15,682 nucleotides of DNA from an uncultured Collinsella sp. (GTDB lineage: Bacteria > Actinomycetota > Coriobacteriia > Coriobacteriales > Coriobacteriaceae), in NCBI GenBank assembly GCA_902468045.1, contig CABQXG010000008.1, positions 1 to 15,682 on the forward strand, written 5' to 3'. Under the pieces are notes generated by a model. It saw only the letters and a program-made list of their open reading frames with translations, did no database searches and was not told the DNA's origin. A program made the translations under genes and the position numbers. The first letter of the stretch is position 1; every line of letters begins with the position of its first letter. Shown here in pieces: positions 1-10,101 of this stretch.

Positions 1-121
1 AGGATCCGTGCGAGAAGTTAAAACGGGCGACGTTCATGCCCGCCTTGATCATCTCGCGGATGGTCTCGTCGCTATCGCAGGCGGGACCCATGGTGCATAC
101 AATCTTGGTGCGCTTGTACAT
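1..121 (-). CDS. pyk: Pyruvate kinase, N-terminal part (runs off the left edge)
   Basis: This is the first 40 codons of a minus-strand gene starting at the ATG that reads 121-119. The translation contains [12 protein letters not shown] followed by [13 protein letters not shown], the hallmark N-terminal strands of pyruvate kinase. The family converts phosphoenolpyruvate and ADP to pyruvate and ATP in the last step of glycolysis, in the cytoplasm. The Arg and Asn of the [10 protein letters not shown] motif belong to the substrate and nucleotide site region in known pyruvate kinases. A GGAGGT ribosome binding site (131-126) lies 4 nt upstream of the ATG and fixes the start. The gene is divergent from the P-type ATPase gene. 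The rest of the protein is outside the window, so intactness cannot be judged. Confidence 0.92.
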   Translation of the reverse strand, partial: MYKRTKIVCTMGPACDSDETIREMIKAGMNVARFNFSHGS

Positions 122-184
122 TCAGACCTCCATCTGACATCGTCTTGCGCTGATAGATAAACCATAAGAAATAAAACTGAGATG

Positions 185-190
185 ATTATA
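185..190 (-). promoter_or_regulatory. pyk: Candidate -10 box for pyk (TATAAT)
   Basis: Read on the minus strand, 190-185 is a perfect TATAAT, about 64 bp upstream of the pyk ATG, implying a leader of roughly 55 nt. No good TTGACA-type -35 is seen at the expected distance (213-208 reads GGGGTA), so the promoter may be activator-dependent. A 20-bp-spaced direct repeat covers that -35 region. The call rests on a single box in a locally AT-rich stretch. Confidence 0.45.
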
Positions 191-199
191 ACGAAATGC

Positions 200-228
200 C
201 GACCGAATACCCCAAAAATCGACCGTAT
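200..228. repeat. Direct repeat CGACCGAAT / CGACCGTAT, possible operator over the pyk -35
   Basis: CGACCGAAT at 200-208 and CGACCGTAT at 220-228 differ at one base and start exactly 20 bp apart, about two helical turns. They cover the place where a -35 for the pyk TATAAT box should lie. The arrangement is compatible with a transcription factor site, but no factor can be named and chance is possible at this length. Confidence 0.3.
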
Positions 229-397
229 GCCGAATTAGAAGTTCATTTTTTGCGAATAAACGGTATATGCAAAAACTTTACCAACCGTTCTAACCGCTGC
301 TATCTGGGCGATATTTCAGTTTGATGATGCACCGAAGAAAAAACGTTTTATCAATGTTGAACATCACACGGTCTGCATCGTTGCACTCGAGCTGTGT

Positions 398-409
398 TTC
401 CAATTGGAA
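398..409. promoter_or_regulatory. 12-bp perfect palindrome TTCCAATTGGAA
   Basis: A perfect 12-bp palindrome sits in the pyk/ATPase intergenic region, just upstream of the only weak -35/-10 pair I can find for the ATPase gene. It may be an operator. The function is inferred from position only. Confidence 0.25.
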
Positions 410-413
410 TGTT

Positions 414-443
414 TTGGCTAGACGCGCCGCTTTGGGGTACCAT
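414..443 (+). promoter_or_regulatory. Weak candidate promoter for the P-type ATPase gene
   Basis: TTGGCT (414-419) and TACCAT (438-443) are separated by 18 bp. Initiation would fall near 450, just before the first leader hairpin at 458. Both hexamers are poor matches to consensus; the placement relative to the structured leader is the main argument. Confidence 0.25.
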
Positions 444-457
444 AGCTCCACTATCAA

Positions 458-554
458 CTGCCGCTCAGCACGGCAGCCTTGATGAGCCCTTGCCCTTCTC
501 CTGGGAATTATGATCGGGCATCAATCTGCTGAGTGGCCCGAATCCCAGGAGGGG
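458..554 (+). promoter_or_regulatory. Structured 5' leader with two hairpins and complementary loops, ending at the ribosome binding site
   Basis: Hairpin 1 is CTGCCG (458-463), loop CTCAGCA (464-470), CGGCAG (471-476). Hairpin 2 has an outer stem CCTGGGA (500-506) with TCCCAGG (543-549) and an inner stem TCGGGC (514-519) with GCCCGA (536-541), enclosing a 16-nt loop. The whole 7-nt loop of hairpin 1 is exactly complementary to TGCTGAG (527-533) in loop 2, so a kissing interaction is possible. An alternative fold pairs TTGAT (479-483) with ATCAA (520-524) and GCCC (486-489) with GGGC (516-519), and excludes the inner stem. The outer stem runs into the Shine-Dalgarno AGGAGGGG (547-554), which suggests translational control. 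I could not match it to a known riboswitch class. Confidence 0.5.
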
Positions 555-561
555 ACTCTAT

Positions 562-3243
<2,682 letters not shown>

Positions 3244-3254
3244 CGCACTCGTCC

Positions 3255-3342
3255 GGGCCCGCCCCACGCCCTTTCTCCCTCACTGGTCCTCGCGCTTTGC
3301 GCTGCGGGATCGTTCGGGAGAAAGGGCTTCCGGGGCGGGCCC
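3255..3342. repeat. Large extragenic inverted repeat (23 paired bases, 36-nt loop)
   Basis: The outer arms GGGCCCGCCCC (3255-3265) and GGGGCGGGCCC (3332-3342) are perfectly complementary, as are the inner arms GCCCTTTCTCCC (3268-3279) and GGGAGAAAGGGC (3316-3327). A small 2/4-nt internal loop separates them. The apical 36 nt contain a further GCGC-TTT-GCGC hairpin (in 3290-3304). It starts 12 bp after the ATPase stop codon. No T-tract follows, so it is not a classical terminator. It could protect the mRNA 3' end, stall transcription, or be a dispersed repeat element. Confidence 0.75.
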
Positions 3343-3401
3343 TGCGGTGGCTTTGCTGGCTTTTCTCCCGTGCGGATGAAAAGGGCTGAGGGAAAGTTTG
3401 T

Positions 3402-3435
3402 GAGCTGGTCGGGCTTTGCCCGGCCAGCTCTTTTT
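3402..3435 (+). terminator. Rho-independent terminator between the ATPase gene and rsgA
   Basis: A 13-bp stem (3402-3414 with 3418-3430, one G-T pair) has a 3-nt TTT loop and is followed by five T residues (3431-3435). It lies downstream of the ATPase gene. It also argues that rsgA starts after it and not at the in-frame ATG at 3370. Confidence 0.9.
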
Positions 3436-3483
3436 GATTTAAAATACCTGCTCAGTTGTGATTTATGGTGCTGGGAGGCGCTT

Positions 3484-4668
3484 GTGGGCAAGGCTAAGGC
3501 TAAGGCGAAGAAAAAGACGACGGGGGCGCGGGCTAAGCGCGATCGTCGTCGGAAGCTTGCGACCGAGGCCCCCGCGTCTGCCGAGGAGCTGCTGGCGAGC
3601 GTGCCGGGACTCGACGCGCTGCAGGACGTTCCGGCGTTTGATGACCTGCCGGTCGATGAAGCCCAGCAGGCTGCCTTTGATGATTTCTGCGCACATGCCG
3701 AGGAGCCCGAGCAGATGCAGCTTGGCGCCGTTGTGCGCTTGGATCGCGGGTTTCCGCTGGTGGCGACTGCCAACGATACCTTCCGCGCCGAGCATGCCGT
3801 GGGGTTTGCCAAGTCGCGCGGCGAGGACGAGGTCCTGCTGCCCGCCGTGGGCGACCGTGTGGCGGTGCGCCGCGCTCCCGGGCACGATATGGGCGTGATT
3901 GAGTGCGTTCTGCCGCGCCGTACGAGCTTTGAGCGTTGGCGCGGCCGTGCCCGCGGAGAGCGTCAGGTGCTCTGCTCCAACGTGGATAGCGTGCTAATCG
4001 TGCAGGCGCTCGGTGCCGGTGAGGTGCTGCTCGACCGCGTGGCGCGCTCGCTGGTGTTGGCGCTCGACTGCGATGCCGAGCCGGTGGTGGTGCTCACCAA
4101 AGCTGACCGCTGCGATGCCGAGGATCTCGAGCGCGATCTGGACCGCGTGCGCCGCCTGGTGGGTCCGGACGTGCGCGTGATCGTGACGTCCTCTGCCGAG
4201 GGCCGCGGCCTGGACGAGGTCCGTGTCTGCGTGCCTGCCGGGAGCTGCGCCATGATTCTGGGCGAGTCGGGTGCCGGCAAGTCGACGCTGCTCAATGCAC
4301 TGCTGGGCCACGATACGTTGGCGACCGGCGGTGTGCGCGAACGCGACGACCAGGGCCGTCACACTACCGTCGCGCGCGTGATGGTGGCGCTGCCGGGCGA
4401 CGCCGGTGTGATCGCCGATGCCCCGGGCCTGCGCAGCCTACCGCTCGTGGGTCACGAGCGGGGTCTGGCGCGCGCCTTCCCCGAGATTGTCGAGGCATCG
4501 CGCGCGTGCCGGTTTGGCGATTGCACACATACCCATGAGCCGGGTTGCGCCGTTCGCGAGGCCGAGGACGCCGGGCAGATCGACAGTCTGCGTCTGGAAA
4601 CGTTCCAAAACTTGGCGTCATCCATGCGCGTGAGCGCTCAAATGCTCGATCCCGATGTTCATCTGTAA
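3484..4668 (+). CDS. rsgA: Ribosome small-subunit-dependent GTPase RsgA (YjeQ/YloQ family)
   Basis: A 394-residue circularly permuted GTPase that acts late in 30S subunit maturation. The signature order is G4-G5-G1-G2-G3: TKAD (205-208), SSAEG, the P-loop GESGAGKST (260-268), HTT (293-295) and DAPG (312-315). A C-terminal zinc motif has Cys342, Cys347, His349 and Cys355. An OB-fold-like region precedes the GTPase domain. I chose GTG 3484 because GGGAGG (3473-3478) lies 5 nt upstream and because the longer reading frame would begin inside or before a strong terminator. The N-terminus is Lys/Arg-rich (GKAKAKAKKK and onward) and looks like an rRNA-binding extension. A perfect terminator follows at 4686, so it is probably a single-gene unit. 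Confidence 0.93.
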   Translation: MGKAKAKAKKKTTGARAKRDRRRKLATEAPASAEELLASVPGLDALQDVPAFDDLPVDEAQQAAFDDFCAHAEEPEQMQLGAVVRLDRGFPLVATANDTFRAEHAVGFAKSRGEDEVLLPAVGDRVAVRRAPGHDMGVIECVLPRRTSFERWRGRARGERQVLCSNVDSVLIVQALGAGEVLLDRVARSLVLALDCDAEPVVVLTKADRCDAEDLERDLDRVRRLVGPDVRVIVTSSAEGRGLDEVRVCVPAGSCAMILGESGAGKSTLLNALLGHDTLATGGVRERDDQGRHTTVARVMVALPGDAGVIADAPGLRSLPLVGHERGLARAFPEIVEASRACRFGDCTHTHEPGCAVREAEDAGQIDSLRLETFQNLASSMRVSAQMLDPDVHL

Positions 4669-4685
4669 TTGATTTTTCCTATGAC

Positions 4686-4720
4686 AGCCGTCTCCCAACT
4701 GTTCGGGAGACGGCTTTTTT
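4686..4720 (+). terminator. Rho-independent terminator after rsgA
   Basis: A perfect 11-bp stem AGCCGTCTCCC (4686-4696) with GGGAGACGGCT (4705-4715), an 8-nt loop, and a run of six T residues (4715-4720). It lies 17 nt after the rsgA stop codon. Confidence 0.94.
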
Positions 4721-4750
4721 GCTGTGAAAAAGCCTCGAAACATGCAGTTT

Positions 4751-4865
4751 GCTGACGTGCTGACCAAAACCTTGCCACGAGCTTGACGGGCTGGTCAGCT
4801 TCTGGTCAGCGATTGGTTTGACATCGAAAACCAAGATCGCGATTGCGCCGCTTTGCACTCTGACC
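4751..4865. repeat. Cluster of CTGAC(C) boxes ahead of the Tad operon
   Basis: GCTGACG (4751-4757), GCTGACC (4759-4765) and CTGACC (4860-4865) lie in one orientation. GGTCAGC at 4793-4799 and 4804-4810 lies in the other; these last two form an 11-bp-period direct repeat CTGGTCAGC. The cluster covers most of the otherwise empty 252-bp gap between rsgA and the pilus operon and immediately precedes a TTGACA. It could be an activator or repressor site controlling the operon, or could form hairpins. The regulator is unknown. Confidence 0.4.
4818..4846 (+). promoter_or_regulatory. Candidate promoter of the Tad operon (perfect -35, weak -10)
   Basis: A perfect TTGACA lies at 4818-4823. At 17 bp the -10 position reads GATTGC (4841-4846), a poor match. 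It lies 7 bp after the tandem CTGGTCAGC boxes, so activation by a bound factor is plausible. A 7-bp inverted repeat TTGGTTT/AAACCAA (4814-4835) overlaps the -35. Confidence 0.3.
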
Positions 4866-4920
4866 GCCCAGACAATGGTGGTACGGGCATTCGCCCGGCA
4901 CTGCCATGAGAGGAGCGGCC

Positions 4921-5580
4921 GTGAACAAGAGCAAGCGCATCGCTATCAGTCTGGTCGCGGGCGTGCTCGCTGCTCTGCTCTGCATGGTTTACGGCTCGTC
5001 GATCCGCTCGCAAGCCGAACAGGTCCAGGCGGAGACCTTGGCCAAGTACGGTGGCGATCGCGTCGAGGTATGCGTCGCGGCGCGCGATATCGATGTGGGC
5101 GAGACCCTCGATGAGACCAATGTCATAACCCAGGAATGGCTGACAAGTCTGCTGCCGCGTGACGCGGCGACCGAGCTGCGCCAGGTGCGCGGCGACGTGA
5201 CGACTTCGCGTATTCCCAAAAACGCCGTGATCTGCAATGTCTACACCAAGGCCGAGAGCCACAAGCTCGAGGTGCCTAAGGGCAAGGTCGCCGTTTCGGT
5301 GGCGGTCGATGCCGAGCACTCGGTCGGCGGTGCTACGGGCGTGGGCAGCTACGTGGATGTGTATGTGCAAAAAGACGGCGTAACCGATCGGCTGTGCGGC
5401 GCGTACGTGATCGATACCAGTGAGGATTCTGGTGCCACGCGCGAGGGCAAGATCGAATGGGTGACGCTGGCGGCTGACCCCGAAGACGTCAAGGAACTGC
5501 TGGGGGCATCGGGCAAGGGAACGGTCAGCTTGACGATTCCCGCCACGGCGCGCGGCAAAAAGAGCGGAGGCGACGAGTGA
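4921..5580 (+). CDS. cpaB: Flp pilus assembly protein CpaB/RcpC (SAF domain)
   Basis: A 219-residue protein with an N-terminal membrane segment (about residues 5-24). A SAF-type domain follows, opening with VEVCVAARDIDVGETL, a pattern typical of CpaB (an ARDI-x-x-GE-x-L core). An RcpC-like beta-rich region containing VAVSVAVDAEHSVGG follows. In characterised Tad systems CpaB is an envelope assembly factor, often working with a secretin; here no secretin gene is present, so it probably acts outside the cytoplasmic membrane near the wall. GTG 4921 is chosen because GAGAGGAG (4908-4915) lies 5 nt upstream; the in-frame ATG at 4906 overlaps that site and has none of its own. It is the first gene of the operon and its TGA touches the next start. 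Confidence 0.85.
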   Translation: MNKSKRIAISLVAGVLAALLCMVYGSSIRSQAEQVQAETLAKYGGDRVEVCVAARDIDVGETLDETNVITQEWLTSLLPRDAATELRQVRGDVTTSRIPKNAVICNVYTKAESHKLEVPKGKVAVSVAVDAEHSVGGATGVGSYVDVYVQKDGVTDRLCGAYVIDTSEDSGATREGKIEWVTLAADPEDVKELLGASGKGTVSLTIPATARGKKSGGDE

Positions 5581-7223
5581 TGAAGGCGATCTGGCTTGCG
5601 TGCTGCGCGTGCGGCGATTACGGGCTGTTGCAGCGGGAAGTCGAGGGCCGTGACGCGGGTGCACAGGTGCTTCGCGTGGGTGACCTGGACGGGCTGGTTT
5701 CCATGGCGCGGGCGTTTCCGTCGCGCCGCGGAGCTGCCATCATCGCAGCGTCTCTGTTTGATACCGAAGATGTGCGCAAGACTGTTGCGCGCCTGACGGT
5801 CGAAGGCCGCGTGAGTCGCGTGGTCGTGTTGATAGAAGCGCTCGATCCGTCGGATATCGAAGGGCTGTTTCGCGCGGGGGCGACCGAGGTCATCGCTGCG
5901 CACAGTATATGCGGCAACGGGCGAGCGGGCGAGGGAGCGGTTGATTCCGATCGGCGCATGACGATTGAGCCCGATGCTTTTGTTGATAGGGAACCCGGGG
6001 CGCCTCGCGCTACAAGAGGCCCGCGTGTTGATGATTATGGAAAAGCGGAAGCCGAGCATGGTCGGCGCCCCCGGAACCCCCTTGTATACGATGACGCTGG
6101 AGGACCGGCGCAGCATGCTGGCGACTCCCCGGCTGTAGATATGGGATACGTGCACGGCGTGAATCTGGCGGATGAACTCGACGAAGTTGAGGGCTTTGCC
6201 GGGTGCGGCGAGTTGTCGCTGATGCAGCATGAGCAGATTGCACAGAACGAGCCTGTCTCGCAGACCGAACAAGCTGCCATGCCGGCTTGGACGCAGCGTG
6301 TAGTTGCGGCGGGGGAGACGGGGACGCTGTCCCCGACGCCCGCCCCGCCGCCTCCGATGCCGCCGACAGACGCTGCCGCTCCGCCGCATCGAGCTCCGGT
6401 CATCTGCGCCATTTCGGGTTCGGGCGGTTGCGGCAAGTCGACGATCGTTGCCACCATGGCACACGCATCGTCGCTGTTGGGCTTGCGTGCCGCCGTGCTC
6501 GACCTGGACCTGATGTTTGGAAACCTTTACGACTTGTTAGGCGTCGATGCTCCGCACGATATGGCGGCACTTATCGAGCCGTCGGCGGCGGGCACGCTCA
6601 CCGAGCCGGATATCGTGGCCGCATCGATGCGCGTCGCCCCGGGCGTTACGCTCTGGGGTCCCGTCGCGGCGCCCGAGCAAGCCGAGCTCATGGCACGTCC
6701 GGTGGAGCTACTGCTCGATGTCCTGCGTCGCGAATCCGACGTGGTCTTTATCGATACCTCGGTCTTTTGGGGCGATGCCGTGGCGGCTGCGGTGGCGGCG
6801 AGCGACCGTTGCCTGGTCGTTGGCGATGCGGCGGTGTCGTCCGCGACATCGGCATCGCGCGTCATTGAACTGGCAAGTCGAGTAGGTGTGCCGCGCACGC
6901 GCATGAGCGCCGTGTTCAACCGGTTCGGTGCGCGCGGGGCAGACGAGGACGTCGCCATGCGCTTTGAGATTGCCTGTGCGTTGAGCTCCAAGATTCGTAT
7001 CGCCGATGGCGGGCAGGATCTCGCCGCGCTCATGGCGTTTGGGCGCGCTGACGAGGCAGTGGGGCAGACCAGCGCTTTTGCGACCAGCGTGCGCGAGGCC
7101 ACGCGCGAGATGCTCGTGGAACTGGGGTGCGCCGTCGGCCCTTGGAGCGATATGGTCGCCGACCGTGCAACGCGCACCGAACGCCCGCGTATCCGCCTTC
7201 CCTGGTCGCGCGAGGGTGATTAG
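5580..7223 (+). CDS. tadZ: TadZ/CpaE-like pilus localisation ATPase
   Basis: A 547-residue protein. Residues 1-110 resemble an atypical receiver domain (VVVLIEALDPSDIEGLFRAG matches its last strand/helix) without an obvious phosphoacceptor Asp. Residues about 120-270 are a low-complexity, Pro-rich linker ending in a PAPPPPMPP run. The C-terminal half is a MinD/ParA-type ATPase: deviant Walker A GSGGCGKST (280-288), VLDLDLMFGNL as in CpaE proteins, and the Walker B-like VVFIDTS. The family places and stabilises the Tad apparatus at the membrane or pole. ATG 5580 overlaps the cpaB stop by one base; GTG 5577 is an alternative with better spacing from GGAGG (5566-5570). The unusually long linker is the main oddity. 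Confidence 0.85.
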   Translation: MKAIWLACCACGDYGLLQREVEGRDAGAQVLRVGDLDGLVSMARAFPSRRGAAIIAASLFDTEDVRKTVARLTVEGRVSRVVVLIEALDPSDIEGLFRAGATEVIAAHSICGNGRAGEGAVDSDRRMTIEPDAFVDREPGAPRATRGPRVDDYGKAEAEHGRRPRNPLVYDDAGGPAQHAGDSPAVDMGYVHGVNLADELDEVEGFAGCGELSLMQHEQIAQNEPVSQTEQAAMPAWTQRVVAAGETGTLSPTPAPPPPMPPTDAAAPPHRAPVICAISGSGGCGKSTIVATMAHASSLLGLRAAVLDLDLMFGNLYDLLGVDAPHDMAALIEPSAAGTLTEPDIVAASMRVAPGVTLWGPVAAPEQAELMARPVELLLDVLRRESDVVFIDTSVFWGDAVAAAVAASDRCLVVGDAAVSSATSASRVIELASRVGVPRTRMSAVFNRFGARGADEDVAMRFEIACALSSKIRIADGGQDLAALMAFGRADEAVGQTSAFATSVREATREMLVELGCAVGPWSDMVADRATRTERPRIRLPWSREGD

Positions 7224-7225
7224 CG

Positions 7226-8554
7226 ATGAGTCTGCAAACGAGGATTAAGGCTGCCGGCGCTGCAGCGGCGGCAGCGCCTGTAGATGCGGGGCGTCGCCGC
7301 GCGGTGAAACGACGCACTAAGCGCGCCGTGATGGACCGCATGGGTTACGACGAAGTGGCGCGTATCAGCGCCTATGTCGACCCGGTACTTGCCCGCTCGG
7401 AATTGCGTCCCGCGGTGGAGGCGGCGCTCAATGTTGAGGAGCCGACCGATCTCGCGACGCCCGAGCGCGAGACCATCATCGACGAGATTATGGATGACGT
7501 GGTGGGCTTGGGGCCGTTGCAGCCGCTCATCGAGGACGACACCGTTACCGAAATCATGATCAACGGCTGCCGCTCGGCTTTCTTTGAACGCGGCGGCGTC
7601 TTGTACCCCATCGAGCATGCGTTTGAGGATGATGAGCAGATCCGTGTGCTTATCGACCGCATCATCTCGCCACTTGGCCGCCGTATCGACGAGCGCAGTC
7701 CCATCGTCAACGCCCGCCTCAAAACGGGCTATCGCGTCAACGCGGTGATTCCGCCTGTGGCGATTGACGGACCGATTCTCACCATCCGAAAGTTCTCGGA
7801 CCGCATCTGCTCGTTGGACGAGCTTGTGGGGCTGGGGTCGCTGCCGCTTTGGTATGCGCAGCTGTTGTCGTGTGCGGTGTCGCTGCGACAGGACCTAGCG
7901 GTTGCGGGAGGCACGGGATCTGGTAAGACCACCCTGCTCAACGCGTTGTCATGTGAGATTTCCACCGGCGAGCGCATCGTGACGATCGAGGACTCTGCCG
8001 AGCTCAAGTTTGCGCATCATCCGCACGTGGTGCGTCTAGAGGCGCGCGAGGCTTCAATTGAGGGCGAGGGCGCGGTGACGATCCGCGACCTGGTGACCAA
8101 TGCCCTGCGCATGCGCCCCGACCGCATCGTGGTGGGCGAGGTGCGCGGTGCCGAGTGCTGCGACATGTTGCAGGCCATGAACACGGGCCACGACGGGTCG
8201 CTCACCACACTTCATGCGGGCTCAGAACAGGAGACCGTGGTGCGTCTGACGTTGCTTGCACGTTATGGCATCGATCTGCCGAGCGAGCTCATCGAGGAGC
8301 AGATTGCCATGGCGCTCGACGGTATCGTGATGTCCGAGCGCCACGCCGATGGCAGGCGTTTCGTCTCCTCGTATTCGGGGGTGCGTCGCGCCGCGTCGGG
8401 CGGCGTAGAGCTCGAGCGCTATGTGACTTTCGATGCCGCCGAGCGCACCTGGACGCTTGACCGCGAGCCGCCGTTTATTGCAGAAGGCCTGCGGTCGGGG
8501 ACGCTCACACAAGAGGAGGTGGACGAATGGAGGTCGCTGTGCCCCTCGTCGTAG
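7226..8554 (+). CDS. tadA: Tad secretion ATPase TadA/CpaF
   Basis: A 442-residue hexameric type II/IV secretion-family ATPase that powers pilin extrusion from the cytoplasmic face. An N-terminal helical region leads to the CpaF signature [17 protein letters not shown] and the intermediate region with [10 protein letters not shown]. The core has Walker A GGTGSGKT (228-235), an Asp box [10 protein letters not shown], Walker B-like VVGEVRG (Glu305), and a His-containing motif TTLHAGS. All catalytic elements look intact and the length is normal for CpaF. The start lies 2 nt after the tadZ stop with GAGGGTG (7212-7218) upstream. Its last 28 bases overlap tadB, implying translational coupling. Confidence 0.95.
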   Translation: MSLQTRIKAAGAAAAAAPVDAGRRRAVKRRTKRAVMDRMGYDEVARISAYVDPVLARSELRPAVEAALNVEEPTDLATPERETIIDEIMDDVVGLGPLQPLIEDDTVTEIMINGCRSAFFERGGVLYPIEHAFEDDEQIRVLIDRIISPLGRRIDERSPIVNARLKTGYRVNAVIPPVAIDGPILTIRKFSDRICSLDELVGLGSLPLWYAQLLSCAVSLRQDLAVAGGTGSGKTTLLNALSCEISTGERIVTIEDSAELKFAHHPHVVRLEAREASIEGEGAVTIRDLVTNALRMRPDRIVVGEVRGAECCDMLQAMNTGHDGSLTTLHAGSEQETVVRLTLLARYGIDLPSELIEEQIAMALDGIVMSERHADGRRFVSSYSGVRRAASGGVELERYVTFDAAERTWTLDREPPFIAEGLRSGTLTQEEVDEWRSLCPSS

Positions 8555-9453
8555 GGGGTTTGGCAGGGTTTTCTGTTGCGACGGCGTGCGGGGCGGAACC
8601 TCGTGTGCCGCAGGTGCCGCCGGCGGAGCTGGCGCGTCAGGCGCTCGAGACGGCGGCAGAGAAGCTGCCGCGTGAGCTGGTGGAAAACGATCTGCTGAAA
8701 AAGATCGCCCGTTCGTGGGCATCGCTGGCTCCGGCGCATCGCCTTGGCCTCGTGATCGAAGATGCTTCGGGGCGTTTGGCGTTTCTGCTGCTATCGAGCG
8801 GTGTCTGCTGCGTTTTACTAACGATGGTGTCGTTATCGCCCCTCGGATTTGCCTTGGGACTTGTTGCTCCGATTGCCGCTGGCGCCGCTCGGGATGGCTT
8901 TGAGAGCCGGCGCGAGCAACACGATGCAGAAGAGGCCATGCCCGAGGCGTTTACCGCACTTTCCATGTCGCTTGCCTCGGGACATTCGCTGGCCCAGGGC
9001 ATGCGCTTTGTGGGCGCTCATGCGCAAGAGCCGGTGCATACCGAGTTTTTGCGGGTGGCGGCGGCGATCGATTGCGGCATCTCGGCGACCGATGCGCTCG
9101 ATGACTTGCTCGTGCGCATCGACGCCCCCGGTCTTTCGCTTGTGACCTTGGCGCTTAAGGTGTCTCAGCGCACCGGTGCTCCGCTTGCCGACTTACTGTC
9201 CGAGGCGTCGAGCATGGTGGGGGAGCGCATTGAGCTCAAGCGCCGCCTGGATGTCAAGACGTCGCAGGCTCGCATGTCTGCGCATATGGTCGCGGCGATG
9301 CCGGCGGGCATGTGCGCGGTGTTGGCGCTGCTTTCGGCAGATTTTCGTCGCGGTCTTGCGACGCCTGCCGGCGCGGGCGCTGTGGCGCTGGGTCTTGCCC
9401 TCAACGCCGTTGCCCTGGTGGTTATCAGGCGCATTATGCGGGTGGAGCTGTGA
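8527..9453 (+). CDS. tadB: Tad inner-membrane platform protein TadB
   Basis: A 308-residue polytopic membrane protein of the type II secretion F (GspF) family. A hydrophobic N-terminus and a helix pair near residues 78-120 precede the cytoplasmic T2SF domain (about 140-250). That domain has features such as EAMPEAFTALSMSLASGHSL and a conserved LKVSQRTGAPLADLL stretch. Two closing hydrophobic segments follow. With TadC it forms the platform on which the CpaF ATPase acts. ATG 8527 lies inside the end of tadA (28-bp overlap), with the strong site AGAGGAGGT (8512-8520) 6 nt upstream. Confidence 0.9.
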   Translation: MEVAVPLVVGGLAGFSVATACGAEPRVPQVPPAELARQALETAAEKLPRELVENDLLKKIARSWASLAPAHRLGLVIEDASGRLAFLLLSSGVCCVLLTMVSLSPLGFALGLVAPIAAGAARDGFESRREQHDAEEAMPEAFTALSMSLASGHSLAQGMRFVGAHAQEPVHTEFLRVAAAIDCGISATDALDDLLVRIDAPGLSLVTLALKVSQRTGAPLADLLSEASSMVGERIELKRRLDVKTSQARMSAHMVAAMPAGMCAVLALLSADFRRGLATPAGAGAVALGLALNAVALVVIRRIMRVEL

Positions 9454-10091
9454 GCGCCCTGGTTGCAGTTGCGGCTTGCCTGTGCGCTCTGAGTGCATTT
9501 GTCGCGACGGGTTTGGATCGGGCGGATGCACGCAAGATCGCAGAGGCCTGCAAGCGCGAGGCGGTGCTGGTCGCTGCCGCGGGTCGCTCGGTGGTCGATG
9601 CTCTGACCGCGCGAATGAAGGGCGCGGTTGGAGCGGGCGGCCCGGCGCGAGTATCGCTCGGCGAAGTGTCCGAGATGATCGATGTTGTGCGCTTGGGTCT
9701 TTCGGCCGGTCTTTCGTTTGATGCGGCGCTTGAGATTTTCTGCGCCAACCGCCGGTCAGTGCTGGCTCTTCGACTTGAGCGGGCCTGCATGGCATGGCAG
9801 GTGGGCGTGGGCACGCGTGAGGACGAGTTGTTGGCCGCCGCACGCGACCTGGACGTGCGAGCGCTCGAGACCTTTGCCATCACGGTGGGGCAGGCGCTCG
9901 CTCTGGGTGCCCCACTTGCCGAGACACTGGCCGCTCAAAGTCGCGAGATCCGTGCGGCTCATCGCGCCGCGGTCGAGCGCGAGATCGAGCGTGCGCCCGT
10001 CAAGCTGCTGATTCCCACCGGCACACTCATCTTGCCGGCGTTGCTTCTGTCCATATTGGGCCCGCTGTTGGGAGCAGGCGGGATGATGTAG
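9450..10091 (+). CDS. tadC: Tad inner-membrane platform protein TadC
   Basis: A 213-residue T2SF-family partner of TadB. An N-terminal membrane segment is followed by the family pattern LGEVSEMIDVVRLGLSAGLS (about 69-88) and LALGAPLAETL. It ends in the typical APVKLLIPTGTLILPALLL helix. The reading frame is open upstream inside tadB, but GTG 9450 overlaps the tadB stop in the classic GTGA arrangement and is preceded by GGTGG (9441-9445), so this start is preferred. It is shorter than many TadC proteins (about 300 residues), apparently lacking much of the N-terminal region. Confidence 0.85.
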   Translation: MSALVAVAACLCALSAFVATGLDRADARKIAEACKREAVLVAAAGRSVVDALTARMKGAVGAGGPARVSLGEVSEMIDVVRLGLSAGLSFDAALEIFCANRRSVLALRLERACMAWQVGVGTREDELLAAARDLDVRALETFAITVGQALALGAPLAETLAAQSREIRAAHRAAVEREIERAPVKLLIPTGTLILPALLLSILGPLLGAGGMM

Positions 10092-10101
10092 GGAGGAATA
10101 C

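Noticed and set aside
430..560. Mn2+ yybP-ykoY riboswitch upstream of the ATPase
   Set aside because: The conserved loop sequences of that class (for example GGGGAGUAG) are not found; only GGGGTACCATAG is present, which does not fit.
3370..3483. N-terminal extension of RsgA from the ATG at 3370
   Set aside because: It would translate through a strong rho-independent terminator (3402-3435), adds no family sequence, and the GTG at 3484 has a good ribosome binding site.
6320..6334. GGGGAC-GCT-GTCCCC palindrome inside tadZ
   Set aside because: It is a short palindrome within a GC-rich Pro/Thr-coding linker; nothing beyond composition supports a function.
9312..9449. Upstream ATG for TadC inside tadB
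   Set aside because: The extension is Arg/Cys-rich shadow sequence of tadB; GTG 9450 gives the normal GTGA coupling and an N-terminal membrane helix.
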